In this document: in pieces, positions 11,494 through 23,775 of the stretch | How positions within the stretch are numbered: the stretch's first letter is position 1 | Layout: each line of letters starts with the position of its first letter | DNA from: Rutpela maculata | Lineage: Eukaryota; Arthropoda; Insecta; Coleoptera; Cerambycidae | Direction: 5' to 3' | Length of the DNA stretch: 64,000 nucleotides | NCBI GenBank assembly: GCA_936432065.2 | Contig: OW386293.2 | Span: forward strand, 19,356,234-19,420,233 | The notes under the pieces: generated by a model | Told to the model about the DNA's origin: nothing | Seen by the model: the letters and a program-made list of their open reading frames with translations, nothing else | The model's database searches: none | Program-made: the position numbers and the translations under genes

Positions 11494-12852
11494 GGTGCCG
11501 CAACCCCCCCAAAAAAATCACCACTTCGGTGAAAAAAGCCTTACTTTACTGATAACTCGTTAACCGTTGAAGATATAAAAAAATTTCTCATTATAAAAGA
11601 GAAAGACTGACGAATTTCCTAAAAAAAAGTCCTATCGTAATTTTGTTGTGTATGTCATGGTTTTCGAGAAAATCGATATTGAAAAAAATTCCAAAATTTG
11701 TATTTTTAATGCGCGCGAATTTTCGTTTATTTGAAATTTATTTCGCGCGGCCTATAGAAAAAATTGAATTGCTCAAAAACCATACAAGTTAGGAAGGAAA
11801 ATCAAAATGGGTTTTAAAGGGGATATAAAATACTCTCGTGTGTTGCCATTTTTGATGGCTATTGATATTTATTAGTATATAAAAATAACAATATAATATA
11901 GATATCTCTTAATTTTTTGCGTCTCTAACTATTCACAGGCCCATAAAAAATAACTGACTTTAATATAAGTTATAAATCCATTCATTATCTTTTAGTTCAA
12001 GGTAGTACTTCAATGCAGAAGAAGTTAGGAATAAAAATATTCACATTTACAAATTTACCAGCATGTTGAAATTAGCCAAATTTTTGCCAATTTGTTATTT
12101 TTTATTCTAAATTTTGCCAATATAACCATTTTCATATAGGTAATCCAAAGTTTGTCCATTTTTCCTCTCTTTTCAACTTCCCCCATTTTATTGAATAATT
12201 TTTTGAGCTAAATTTTCAAGATGTTTGGGTTTTTTTTATTTTTAGAAAGCAATAAAAAATTGACCAAACTTCAACATGCTGGTAAATTTGTAAATGTGAA
12301 TATTTTTATTCCTAACTTTTTCTGCATTGAAGTACTACCTTAAACTAAAAGATAATGCATTTATAAATTATATTAAAGTCAGTTATTTTTTTATTGTCCT
12401 GTGAATAGTTAGAGGCGCAAAAAAATTAAGAGAAAACTATATTATATTGTTATTTTTTTATACTAATAAATATCAATAGCCATCAAAAACAGAAAGACAC
12501 AAGATAGTATTTTATATCCCCTTTAAAACCCATTTTGATTTTTATTCCTAGCTTGTATGGTTTTCGAGTAATTCAATTTTTTTCTATAGGCCGCGCGCAA
12601 AAAATTTCAAATAAACGAAAATTCGCGCGCATTAAAAATACAAATTTTGGAATTTTTTTCAATATCGATTTTCTCGAAAACCGTGGCATATACAACAAAA
12701 TTACAATAGGACTTTTCTTCAGGAAATTAGTCAAGCTTTCTTTTTTATGCTGAGCATTTTTTTATATCTTCAACGGTTAACGAGTTATCGGTAAAATATG
12801 GCTTATTTTACCGTAGGGGTGGTTTTTTTTGGGGGGGGGTTGCGCCCCCCCA
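11494..12852. mobile_element. 1.36-kb palindromic element
   Basis: Arms of about 600 bp (11494-12095 and 12250-12852) are reverse complements around a spacer of about 155 bp. Matching pieces include GATAACTCGTTAACCGTTGA against its complement at about 12770-12790, and TGGTTTTCGAGAAAATCGAT against 12660-12680. The ends are C/G-rich (CCGCAACCCCCCC and GGGGGGTTGCGCC). No reading frame is recognised, so it is probably non-autonomous. Confidence 0.8.
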
Positions 12853-13344
12853 CCCAGAACGGATTTTTGTGGTTTTGTGATGTAGAACCCCTCCACTAAC
12901 ACTTACTGAAGGAAAATCTCAGATAACATTTTTTGTGATGGAAATTTTTATAATTATCGGACTAAATATTGGAAACAATTTGTTATATTACGACCACTTT
13001 CGAAGTTTTGGTGGAGTCGTCGGTCACAGCAATTAAAAACACTATTCGATTTATAATAATGATAATACCGGGTATTATTTTAACTTCCTATCATGTCATA
13101 TACCATTTCGAAACGAGAGAGAGCCTTGCATGGAGGCGAATTAGCTGAAAAATGTTTTCTACGACAACAGTACGAACTAAGGTTTTTATTGAGAAATGCG
13201 TCCGTTGAACAATTTGCTTTTACAAACAAATTATACGGCATGTTCTCGCTCATGTCATTATTTTCAATGCTGTTGATGATGACGATTTTATTGCATGATG
13301 GTTTTTAATTAAGATGCGATAATGCCAGCAGATTTTTTAGATTT
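12853..13344. other. Unassigned stretch with a 71-codon open frame
   Basis: An ATG-initiated frame at 13093-13308 (plus) encodes 71 residues with a basic start and a hydrophobic methionine-rich last 25 residues. It resembles nothing I recognise and may be chance. The rest of the stretch is featureless. Confidence 0.3.
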
Positions 13345-13430
13345 ATTTTGGCACTAGCCACCCTCACTACCACCCCATCAGAAATTTGGATGTTGAAGTA
13401 GTGAATCTTTAGGCAGCGGTTTTCCATTTC
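13345..13430 (-). repeat. Family A fragment (copy 6)
   Basis: The fragment joins the TTGGCATTAGCCACCC-like part of family A directly to its GTGATTCCTTGGGCAGCGG-like end, an internally deleted copy. Confidence 0.6.
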
Positions 13431-13484
13431 ACACCAAGACGAGTGTACAGATTTTCTCACAAGTAGTTTCCTTCACTATGTATA

Positions 13485-13516
13485 AGTTAATTTATTTATT
13501 TATTTATTTACTTATT
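13485..13516. repeat. (TTAT)n microsatellite
   Basis: Eight imperfect TTAT units. Confidence 0.8.
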
Positions 13517-13704
13517 TATTTTTTTAGATACAACCACCCAACAGATAACCAATTAAAGGGTGGGCATGTTACACTAGAAAGCACTAACAGTATAAATATT
13601 ATACGTACTAAATACACAGTACGTCACAGAAGAAACAAAATACAAAAAATATTATACTAAGAGAAGCTGACTTAAAATATATATACACAACATATACATA
13701 TCAC

Positions 13705-15140
13705 TTAGGTATTATGCAAATCACAACGTACACACTTTTTTATTTATTATGAAAATACCTACTTTCTGTATATTGTTGCCCTAATCTGGGCACGCTAATA
13801 TACTAGTTAGGTAAATACTTTAAAACACTCATTATTGGAGAACCAATCAAAACAACTACTCTTCTAGCTAATACTGACGAAGTATTGAATTACATGATAG
13901 GATTCTTAGCATTTTAAAGAAAAAAAATATATTGAAATTACTTAAATCATTCATTTACATTTAGTCATTCACACCTTTTTTTATTTAATATGAAATTATC
14001 TACTTTCTGTATATTGGTACCTTAATCGGGTCACGCTAATATACTACTTAGGAAAACGCTTTAAAACACTCATTATTGGAAAACCAATACTGACGAAGTA
14101 TTGGATTACATGATAGGATTCCTGGCATTTTAAGGCAAAAAATATATATTGAAGATACTGAAATTATTTATTGAAATTCAGTCATTCACAAGAATTATTG
14201 AACCTTACATTCTATTTCAACTCTGAAAAAGTTTTTTCGAACTCGTTAGTTCTCATCAGTATTAGCTAGAAGAGTAGTTGTTTTGATTGGTTGTCCAATA
14301 ATGAGTGTTTTAAAGTATTTACCTAACTAGTATATTAGCGTGCCCAGATTAGGGCAACAATATACAGAAAGTAGGTATTTTCATAATAAATAAAAAAGTG
14401 TGTACGTTGTGATTTGCATAATACCTAAATAATATTCTCTAATCATGATAAAAGCAAATAAATAAAAATAATAAATGTTAAAAAATAAATCAAGAATAGG
14501 CTTGTAAATAATGAATGAATGTTTCTATACTCTACTGATGAGAACTAACGAGTTCGAAAAAACTTGTACAACTTTTCTAGAGTTGAAATAGAATGTAAGG
14601 TTCAATAATTCTTGTGAATGACTGAATTTCAATAAATAATTTCAGTATCTTCAATATATATTTTTTGCCTTAAAATGCCAGGAATCCTATCATGTAATCC
14701 AATACTTCGTCAGTATTGGTTTTCCAATAATGAGTGTTTTAAAGTGTTTTCCTAAGTAGTATATTAGCGTGACCCGATTAAGGTACCAATATACAGAAAG
14801 TAGATAATTTCATATTAAATAAAAAAAGGTGTGAATGACTAAATGTAAATGAATGATTTAAGTAATTTCAATATATTTTTTTCTTTAAAATGCTAAGAAT
14901 CCTATCATGTAATTCAATACTTCGTCAGTATTAGCTAGAAGAGTAGTTGTTTTGATTGGTTCTCCAATAATGAGTGTTTTAAAGTATTTACCTAACTAGT
15001 ATATTAGCGTGCCCAGATTAGGGCAACAATATACAGAAAGTAGGTATTTTCATAATAAATAAAAAAGTGTGTACGTTGTGATTTGCATAATACCTAAATA
15101 ATATTCTCTAATCATGATAAAAGCAAATAAATAAAAATAA
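13705..15140. mobile_element. Complex repeat made of about 270-bp monomers in both orientations
   Basis: Two diverged direct monomers (13705-13975 and 13976-14200) share TACTTTCTGTATATTG, CACGCTAATATACTA, TTTAAAACACTCATTATTGG and ACTGACGAAGTATTG. Inverted copies follow at 14265-14440 and 14560-15080, so much of the block folds back. AAATAATATTCTCTAATCAT and an AAATAAATAAAAATAAT tail occur at two places. The same material in another arrangement is found at 62945-63735. No coding sequence is present. Confidence 0.75.
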
Positions 15141-15466
15141 TAAATGTTAAAAAATATACATATCACATTATGCTAAAAACATGTAAACGATAATACGAGG
15201 AATGGGATTATACGCATATTCATTTTATACGTTTTAATTGAGGCAGGACTACAATTAAATATATCAAGCTCATCATTTTGCAGCGAATTATAATTTTTAC
15301 ACATAAAATGTATTGGTGAAAGTTTTAGTAAATTGGTTCGGGGGGTAGCAAGATAAAATGTTTCACGATTTCTGCTTTCTATACGAGGTACACGAAAACA
15401 CAGTTGCTCCAAAATAGATTAAATAAATAAAAGAAGCTACTAAATAGGTTGAATTTTTTTTTGATC
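15141..15466. other. Unassigned stretch
   Basis: No feature recognised. Confidence 0.3.
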
Positions 15467-16975
15467 GAACCGCCTTTAAAAAATATATCTAAAAGTAAGA
15501 AATAAAGTTTCACTCAGTTTTTACAATTACCTATTAGTGGAAAGTAGTAAAGAACTGTACTTTATTACCAATAGTACGGCAGCCCGTTACCAAAAACCCC
15601 TGTCAAAACAGCCAGCTTTATCGCAGGGAAACTCTATAGATTATGAAATTCTAAGACATTTTTTCATACGACAAAACCTCGAAAAACGATACGTGCAGCT
15701 GGCAAACGACTTTCCGTCTGTCGAAAAAAATGTCGTAATTCTGGGCAATTCTCGATTAATTCTCGTTAAAAATGTTGAACAAGACATGAATTAGAGAACT
15801 GCCATTTTTCATTGGCCTAAGTTCCAATAAAATCAATCAAAGTTGTATCAAATTGGAGGCTAGAATTATCAAAGCAGCGAGGCTAAAACTTTTTTATATT
15901 TATAGAGTGGGGTATATAAAACCATAGAAAAATGCGAACTGCGTTTTCCGTTGGCCGTAGCTGCGCGAAATCGAATGGAGTGCATATACGTTCGGCGTGC
16001 TGGCGCGGCGGCACGCGGAGGACAGTACAGAATGCATGTATACGTAAATAAAAGATGGCAGCTGCTGGGACCGAGGTGTTGCGTTGTCGTTATGTAGAGA
16101 TGGTATACGCTGTATATAGTGCCAACACAGCATCCTCGGTCCAGGCAGCTCGTATCAGAGTCTCCTGGTATGTATATACAAAACAAATAATAACAAATTC
16201 TCTGAGAGCTTGTGCTTACAAACAGCCTTAATTTGCTTTTTTTGCGACAGAAATCATTTTTCTCAAATGTGAACTGGGAAAAAGTTCAGTTTATATTTTT
16301 TTCGTCTTCTTAATGATATTTGGAATAGCCTGAAGTGCAGAACTGCCTCGCCGCAGCTCTCAAAATTAAGCAATATGCGAATGTAATCACTCGTAACTGA
16401 ACTAGGAAAAAGTTCCGTTCAAACTTTCTTGTGATGAGACATCGAAGCTACTCTACAATGAGCAGAACTGCCACGCCGCGGTGTCCAGAATTTTGACCGG
16501 TGGCTATTTGTCATTATTTCGGTCTTTATACTCGGCGTCTCAGTAAGAGGGCAGTTCTCAATTTTTCCTCATCATATTTACTTCCCACGACAAGAAGACA
16601 AAAGAAACTGCCTCGCTGCGAAGACCGATATGACCGGTTTTTCTTTACATGTTCAAAGCTCGATTTGAACTCTTTAGTACAGGTAAAACGTTCCGTCACC
16701 CTGAACTTTTCTTCTCAGCTCTCCCAGAACTGATGAGAAACGCTGGAATTATCTTCGCTAAAGTAACTCGAAAATCTTGGTAGCGGGCTGCCGTACTACA
16801 AATATCAATTTGAAATCGATGCAAAAAAATTACTAATTTCAAAAATACGTTTGGCACCTACTTCAAATTGATATTTGGTAATAAGGTACAGTTCCTTGTT
16901 ACTTTCCACCACTAATAGATAGACAAGTATTTATAAAGCAGTGAAATTTTGCGAGATATATTTTGAAGGCGGTTC
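15467..16975. mobile_element. 1.5-kb element with about 130-bp terminal inverted repeats
   Basis: It begins GAACCGCCTT and ends AAGGCGGTTC. Inverted matches continue through TATTAGTGG and AGTACGGCAGCCCG, with an insert of about 85 bp in the right arm that is itself a hairpin (CAAATATCAATTTGA-like). The interior has a stem-loop at 16055-16150 (GGACCGAGG and CCTCGGTCC) and diverged units of about 127 bp with CAGAACTGCC(T/A)CGCCGC (16270-16640). No transposase is recognised. Confidence 0.7.
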
Positions 16976-18101
16976 TTTATTTTTTTGTCTTCATAGCCGA
17001 ACTAACAAATTTTAAATTATCAAAAAATGTTTTAGTACTAACTGTATTTGGCTGACTAAGTACATTCAGAGGATTACGACCTTTTCGACGATAAGTATTT
17101 ATTACTATTTTGTATAAATAAAGTTAATGGAAAATAGTAATTATTGAAACAATAAGTAGTAAATTTTTTAAACATACTGTATACACTTTTTTAAAGTACA
17201 TTAGCAAATGAGAAAACTGATTAAATCTTTATAATTAAACCGCTAAATTGCTAATGAATTATTGACGATGTGGTGATAAAGAAACAATTTCTTTAATGTG
17301 AAAAAGCTTTTGCACGACATTTCAAGTTTAACAAATAATGGCTTTGCGTGACAGATGTTAGTGTTTTGTTTGGGTTTATTTGGCAAAGAAATGTACCATT
17401 ATTTTTACAGGCTGAATCAAATTTGACTCAGAATTAATGTTTCGATAAGGTCGCGGTTATGCAAAAAACTAGAAAATCATTCAGAAAATCAATTTTTATT
17501 CTATGGGTCGCGTGCCCGACATCAGAGATTTCCAGATCTCAGGAAAAACAAACAACTGTCATTGAGAAATCCGCCGATTAAACGTGTTACTTTAAAGTGA
17601 ATTTTGCTGTGTTTGTGCATTTTAAAACCTTGTTGCTGGATTATTTACCATCTACAACTATTTTTAATACTGTTATATCAACAATTTTGTTCGTCAGGAT
17701 GACAGTTAGTTCGTATTTTGCAGAACTGTCTCCTAATCTGGAGGTTAGGTATATTGCTGCCATCGAACTAAATCCTTATATTTTGAGATAAAAATACTTT
17801 AGTATGAATATTGATGTATTTCCAAATGTTACACATGATTTTTGAAGAAGTACTAGTCAGAAGGATGAATTCAAGGCATTCAAAAGTATTGAAGCTGTTT
17901 GTGGTTAGGTGAAAGAAGTACTCTGCAAGAAATTTGCAGGATAAAAGCTTGTTGCAAAGGTAAGAATTAGTTATCAACCATTTTTTTCATATATGCTTGC
18001 ATAATTAAATGTTGCTTTATAAAAAATTACTAACGCAAAAATTAATTTTTTGTGCAGCCGTACGTGAAATGAGTATTTCACGTTCTCAAAACAGGCCGAA
18101 A
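16976..18101. other. Unassigned AT-rich stretch
   Basis: Only short frames occur, none recognisable. A small dyad GTACGTGAAATGAGTATTTC lies at 18060-18079, just before the next palindrome. Confidence 0.3.
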
Positions 18102-18940
18102 AATTCAATTTCACGGCCGTTACCCTTAGTAACGGCCAAAAAACTAAAAGTCACTTTCATAATAATTGACGTTTGGTATTACATCGGCAAGCACCGAATT
18201 TATAATACTTTTTAACTCTGGAGGAGTACAAGAAATTGAAATCTCATTATCGCTCTGACATTTTTACGATTATTCGAGAATTGTCAAGTATATATTCAAA
18301 ATATACCGTTTCCATAGAAACGCTCTGACGTTAAGGCCACCGCGTTTATTTAGCAAAATATAGCATAAACGGTGGTGTTATTTTCACCATCTATACTAAC
18401 TATAATTTACGGTTGCACAAAAAATAGTGTTTATATCATGGCCGCGAAATTTCTTAGCGCCCTCGAGATGATCTTGCCTCGGCCGTAAGCGGCCTCGGCG
18501 ATAATTTTTCTCTCGGTACGTAAAAAGGAATTTCGCGGCCTTGGTACAAAATAGTTATTTTTATACCAAGGCCGCGAAATTCCTTTCTACGTACCGAGAG
18601 AAAAATTATCGCCGAGGCCGCTTGCGGCCGAGGCAAGATAATCTCGAGGGCGCAAAAGAATTTCGCGGCCATGGTATAAACATTATTTTTTGTGGTGAAA
18701 ATAACACTATCGTTTATGCTATATTTTGCTAAATAAACGCGGTGGCCTTAACGTCAGAGCGTTTCTATGGAAACGGTATATTTTGAATGTATACTTGACA
18801 GTCTGTTTAATAAAATGTAACAATTTTTGTTTGTCATATTTTAGAAATGTCAATTTTGAAGTGACTTAAACGTCAATTATTATGATAGTGACTTTTAGTT
18901 TTTTGGCCGTTACTAAGGGTAACGGCCGTGAAATTGAATT
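18102..18940. mobile_element. 0.84-kb near-symmetric palindrome with a GC-rich core
   Basis: The ends read AATTCAATTTCACGGCCGT and its complement. Arms match through GTTTCCATAGAAACGC, TTAAGGCCACCGCG and the core AAGGCCGCGAAATTCC around an axis near 18552. Smaller palindromes are nested inside (GCCGAGGCCGCTTGCGGCC). The core is much more GC-rich than its surroundings. It is probably a non-autonomous foldback. Confidence 0.8.
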
Positions 18941-20195
18941 ACAATACAGTGTGTCCCCGGATTGTGTTTGCGATAGGTGTAAAATACCAAAAAAAATTAG
19001 TACGGCTTTCATTTTCTGCAGTCTCGGTCTACTTGACGTAAAATGGATTTTTACCAAAGGACAAGGGAAGATAAGCATATAATTTTCGCCCACATATTTC
19101 ATAAAAAAGAAAAGTTCTCCTTAAAGTCATTAAGCGGTATTTATTTATAGTTGAACATATGATCTTTATGTTTCTATATGTTTTACATTTGAAAAACAAC
19201 AGTAGGTCATAGTAATATCATTTCAAACTGGGCATGTTTGCAGTTTTTTAGTAATTTTTGACTTTTTTCCGAACTTTTAATGTATGTTCCAGTTAGATGC
19301 GCTCGATGAAACAAGATAAACTATACCTCATTTCATTTTTGAGCATTTAAGCTTTTAAATAATAGTTAATTTATATTGTTTCATCAAGCGCTTCAATGTA
19401 TAAAAAACAAAATCGTTTCCGCGGCAGTCGTAGTAGTGTCGACGTTGCGTGCGAATTTAAACATGTCAGCGCTCAAAACCACATATTGTGGTATGTGTTG
19501 AATAAGAATATGTTTATCCACGATCATCGAATAATCATTGCATTTTACATTTAACAATTGTAAAATAATGATAGTCATTATTCCAACCAAACATATAATG
19601 AACATAATCTGATTCTAACACATATTTAACCAACCAGGAACTAGTTGTTTTCATTCTAACGCACCTTTGAGCAATCAGGAACTAGCAATTTTCATAAGGA
19701 AACGGCGAATCCATTTTTCCATATTTTCATGCATATTTTCGTGTTTGACGCTTAACACGTCAACGTTTTACTGTAAATGAACTTTACTTTTTCAGTTTTA
19801 AACGATTAATACAGTTAAAATATGCTATAGTCGTGGATAAATTATAGTATTCAGTTCGCGTATAATGGCTATTACACACTCGGATGATTTACGACACGCC
19901 TTCGTCTCGTGCCGTAAACATCACCCCCGTGAGTAATAGCCATCATTATACGCTCACTGAATAATCTACTATTCCAAAGAACAGTTTCTTATTACTCGTC
20001 AAGACATATACTACTCGGAAAATATAATGACATACAACATGACCGATGCGATGGGCGGAAAAAGGCCCTTATCTACCCTTGTCCTTTAAGTTAAAATGGG
20101 ATCTAACTCGCGGAGTTAATCTAAGAAGAAAATAAAAGAAAATAAATCATTGTAGGTAAACTGGTCTTTCTGTTAATTTTACGGAAAAATTCTAT
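18941..20195. other. Stretch with a short inverted-repeat pair and a hairpin
   Basis: About 55 bp at 19036-19092 (AAAGGACAAGGG core) returns inverted at 20052-20106, which may bound a 1.07-kb element. Inside, 19850-19970 forms a hairpin (TATAATGGCTATTA with TAATAGCCATCATTATA). No gene is recognised. Confidence 0.45.
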
Positions 20196-21020
20196 TTGGA
20201 TAAAATATTTGTCATTAAAGCAATTATTGCGTGCAGTGAGATAAAGAAGTATGGTGTAAAAGATAAGTTTGTGAATAACTCAGTTCGTGAAGTGCATTCC
20301 AAGTGTCGCAAGTGGTACACCCCCAACCCAAAACCTCCACCTTGCGCATCCACTGGACCTCAGGAACGTCCTTCACGTGGACCAGCATTTGACTTCAAAT
20401 CACTGTACTTGTTGTGTGGCCGACGATGTGTCGATGTTTCCAAATGTAGAAATCCATTCAAACAGGAATGAAGTGAGGTTGAGACTGTGGTTACAATCTA
20501 TGATACGTTTTTGAAGTGTTAGAGAAGATGAGTGGAGGCGAGAAGTACTGACTCGCTTGAGTGGTATTATCGATCTGGTTGCTGGAGATGAACGCTATCA
20601 TAGGTACTGCTACACAACATTTCAGCACCTAAACAGCAGTAAACCAGAGGAAGGTTTGGACAGGGGGGATCAAGGGAAAGTCAGGAAAGGTATGAGGTTT
20701 TTCAAAAGTTTCGCAACTATTTGTCAGATAATGATGAATGTCAGTACTCGTGGGCGAATTTCAAGACATATTCAGTAATACAAACTCCGATATTGAATGC
20801 TACAGTGACAAACATCTAAAAAGAAAGCTAACTCAGTACTCTGGTTTAAGTGTACGTATTACAGAAATTCCATTGTAGTTGCAACAGAGACACAGCTGAT
20901 AAAAAAGTACCTGAAGATGACTTTTTTTCTACAGGTCAAGATACTGAAACTAAACAGGAAATCGACCAAGAGAAAGTTGACTCAAATACTGAGCAAAAGG
21001 ATGTATTCCATAAATATTAA
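20196..21020 (+). pseudogene. N-terminal relic of a CXC-domain gene family
   Basis: Across two or three frames this reads as the amino-terminal half of a widespread, mostly uncharacterised animal protein family: HSKCRKWYTP at about 20296, AFDFKS..LCG (20385-20425), a segment around DEWRREVLTRLSGIIDLVAG (20528-20590) and RYHRYCYTTFQHLN (20593-20634). Paired Cys/His positions suggest a metal-binding module. Downstream pieces (YLSDNDECQYSWANF, then an acidic Asp/Glu/Gln-rich tail to 21020) follow with stops and frame changes. It is a decayed copy. The matching C-terminal part of the family occurs at 38.5-39.6 kb but not here. Confidence 0.6.
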
Positions 21021-21766
21021 TAAATAAAATTGTTTTTTTTTATTCTTAAATTCATAAAATAAAATCATGTTTTATATAAACATGCCCACTCTTTTGTTCC
21101 TGTTCAATCATTCACCCTCCCCCCCCCCCCCTCACATATATCTCAATTACACCAAAAAATATAACTGTACACTGATAACGTAATAACCAATCAACCAATA
21201 GGCCAAGAACAATAATTAAGAAAAGACTTAGAAACGATTTTTAAAAATTTTACCCACGATTTTCGCATTTTCCGCTCCCAATATCTCAGAAACAGTTAAG
21301 GTTACAAAAAAAATGAAACAGAGGAAATGTACTTTGATTTTGTATAAAGACATCCTTGCTCTAAACCTCATACTTTTTGAGATATTTGAGAAAAAAAAAA
21401 CACATTCCGACCCTTCCCACCCCCTCCCACGTGAAACCCGACGCTGTAACCTCTTGGAATTTTCAGGTCATACAGAGTAGTCTAGGAAATAGCGTGCAAA
21501 TTCGACGACGAATGGTTACCGTCTGCCAGTCGGTAATCGAAGAGACCATATAAGTACAAAATGTTTTTCTCTCTTTAACTTCTTGGTATGGTGATGGGAT
21601 AAGTGGGGGGGGGGGGACATTTATTTTTTAATCTAATGATTATCGATATTTGTCCGCATAGAGAGTTAGTATATGTACTTCACATACCCCAATTACGCTG
21701 GCAGACGAAACTTCCGAAACTTTGTTATTTTGAATGTCCAGGTAAAAGGCTAATGTTACTAGACTA
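21021..21766. other. Unassigned stretch with homopolymer runs
   Basis: A poly-C run at about 21118-21131 and a poly-G run at about 21605-21616. No gene is recognised. Confidence 0.4.
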
Positions 21767-21965
21767 TTGATCATAACCGATTTTCCATTAGATACAAAAT
21801 GTATTACACAATCAGTAATAAATACCGTTGGTTCCATACCTAAAAAGATTGCCGAATTCCTTGATCTCCCCAGTGCTAATGTGTACACTGGGCACTGCTT
21901 CAGATGTTCTGCTAGCTTCCTTGCGGATGCAGGATATTGCTGCTTAAGAGGCACGGAAGTAAACT
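21767..21965 (+). pseudogene. Tyrosine recombinase (Crypton-like) catalytic-domain fragment
   Basis: One frame reads NTVGSIPKKIAEFLDLP then YTGHCFRCSASFLADAG. The TGHxxR pattern is the H-x-x-R box of the tyrosine recombinase/integrase fold, here in the sequence style of Crypton-type or domesticated animal recombinase genes. A second arginine usual after the box is replaced by cysteine. Upstream catalytic Arg and downstream Tyr segments are not visible, so only about 60 codons of the domain survive. Confidence 0.65.
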
Positions 21966-22372
21966 TTTTTATTTCTCATTTTACACGGAAAATTTATTGT
22001 TCATAAAAAGTTTATTGTTCATGAAAGTTTTACCTTTGTTAAAAATATGATTACCATAGAGTAAGCTACAGGGTATTCGGAAAATAAAAAAATTTGAAAA
22101 TTATGTAAGAGTAAACTACGTTCAATTTTAACCATATGAAAAACTGTCACTAAGAAAAGTTGTTTAGAATTATTAATGTATGTCAGAATTCCAATTTGTC
22201 GATAAATCGGCCTAATTCGACTTTCTTTAACAAATTTTCATAAGTATACTTACGGTAAAATAAAAATTATTTTCTTCTTACAAAAATTGTTAAATAAGAC
22301 AGCTAATTATATTCGTAGTTATATTAAAATACTTTTATTTTCAACAGCATTGAAAAATATTTATTAGGAAAA
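21966..22372. other. AT-rich stretch with an inverted-repeat arm
   Basis: CAGAATTCCAATTTGT at 22185-22200 returns inverted at 22544-22559. AGGGTATTCGGAAAA near 22070 resembles a mariner-type terminus. No further feature. Confidence 0.4.
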
Positions 22373-22535
22373 CTAACACAAATTTTCAAACACGTCTCCA
22401 CCGTGTTCCACGCATTTTTGAAGGCGAGTGTAAAGCTGTTTGTAACTGTTTCTAACCTCTTGTAATGATATTAACTGAACAGCTTCCCTAATGCGGTCTT
22501 TCAACAGATCAGTAGAATATAGTAAAATTATGCCG
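22373..22535 (-). pseudogene. Tc1/mariner-like transposase C-terminal tail
   Basis: The minus strand reads LLKDRIREAVQLISLQEVR then a stretch with RLQKCVEHGGDVFENL. The pattern LK-RI-EA-(10 residues)-R-(5-6)-R-x-CIE-GG-FEHL is the usual C-terminus of insect IS630/Tc1-type transposases. Only about 50 codons remain, with no DDE residues. The short inverted repeat around 22185/22550 may be part of the same decayed element. Confidence 0.65.
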
Positions 22536-23130
22536 ATTATAAACAAATTGGAATTCTGAAACATGTTTCTAATAAATTTTTCCAATGCTGTTAAAAATAA
22601 ATTATAATTACGAGTATAATCATAATTTTGTTAACTACCTATCACATTTATTATTATTGGTATTAAAAAGAGACAGATTTTATAGCACACTACCTAAATT
22701 AAAAAACATTTGTGTACTTATATATAACGTATTGTTTGAAATTATTAATATTTAATTGAAATTTAATATTTCAAAAATATTCGTCATTTTTATATCTATC
22801 CCATTGGCATGTTGAAATTTAATGTTGCTAAAATTTAACCTCTGTGTGATTGATATAGCAGCTTTAAATCAAATTCCCGTCAATATTTTAATAAATATTT
22901 CATGAAACTAATTTTCCACGTAAATACAATGTTTATATACAAATATAAAAAAGTGCTTTTATGTAAATTACTAAAAATATTTAAATTAAATCAATTTACT
23001 AGGATTGTAAAATTCTATACGTTAGCTACACACAATATTTAATGAAAAACATAATCGAAAAATATCCAACTTATTATGTAGTTGTCCGGCTACTAGTGGA
23101 TAAGATGAAAATACGCTGTTAAATATATTA
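22536..23130. other. Unassigned AT-rich stretch
   Basis: Nothing recognised beyond the inverted arm near 22550. Confidence 0.3.
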
Positions 23131-23775
23131 AAAACCGATGCCCAAGGAATCACTACTTCCACAATCAGATTTTCTATCCAAGTCTCTCACAACGAAAAAA
23201 AAATTTGTATGTGGAAATAATTGTTTATGGAACTTTAATAAAATAATATTTGTAACAGTTTACCCGAAAATCCCTTAAAATGATATCCCACATCGGTCGT
23301 GGGGTGGTGGTGGTGATAGGGGGTGGTAGTGGGGGTGGATGAAATAAAAAAATATTTTGAGGCCTTTGGTTCTTGTACACACACCATATCACAATTCTTT
23401 TTACCCCCTTTAATAGCGGGGAGGGGGGGTGGCTGATGTCAAAAAAATTTTTTAGACAGCTTCTCTTGTATATACTAAATACTAATTTTATGGACTCTTG
23501 CTTGATTTACATATTTACCCCCATTTAACTCAATTTACCCTCCAACCCTTCAACGGAATAAGATCAATCTAGTTCCAGATTTCGTTATAATACATAAATA
23601 TACCAAATTTCAAGTCAATATCTTAAACGGTTCCAGAATAATAGTGCGCACAAAAAAAGTTACAGACAGAATTTTTTTTGCTCAAACTTAAAAGCTCGAC
23701 GTTTTATGACATTCTGAATAAAAATTTTCAAATATTTTTTTTGCGATACTATACTTCCACTGGATGTGAAAGTAA
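23131..23775 (+). mobile_element. GTCN-microsatellite element, family A, copy 2
   Basis: Same order of blocks as copy 1 (ACCGATGCCCAAGG end, TACTTCCACA, GGGGTGG tracts, AATTTCAAGTCAATAT, CTCGACGTTTTATGACATTC, TGGATGTGAAAGTA). The microsatellite has shrunk to a single ACAGACAG. Confidence 0.85.

Noticed and set aside
13705..15140. Regularly spaced repeats resembling a CRISPR array
   Set aside because: Monomers are about 270 bp, occur in both orientations and lack unique short spacers; the host is eukaryotic.
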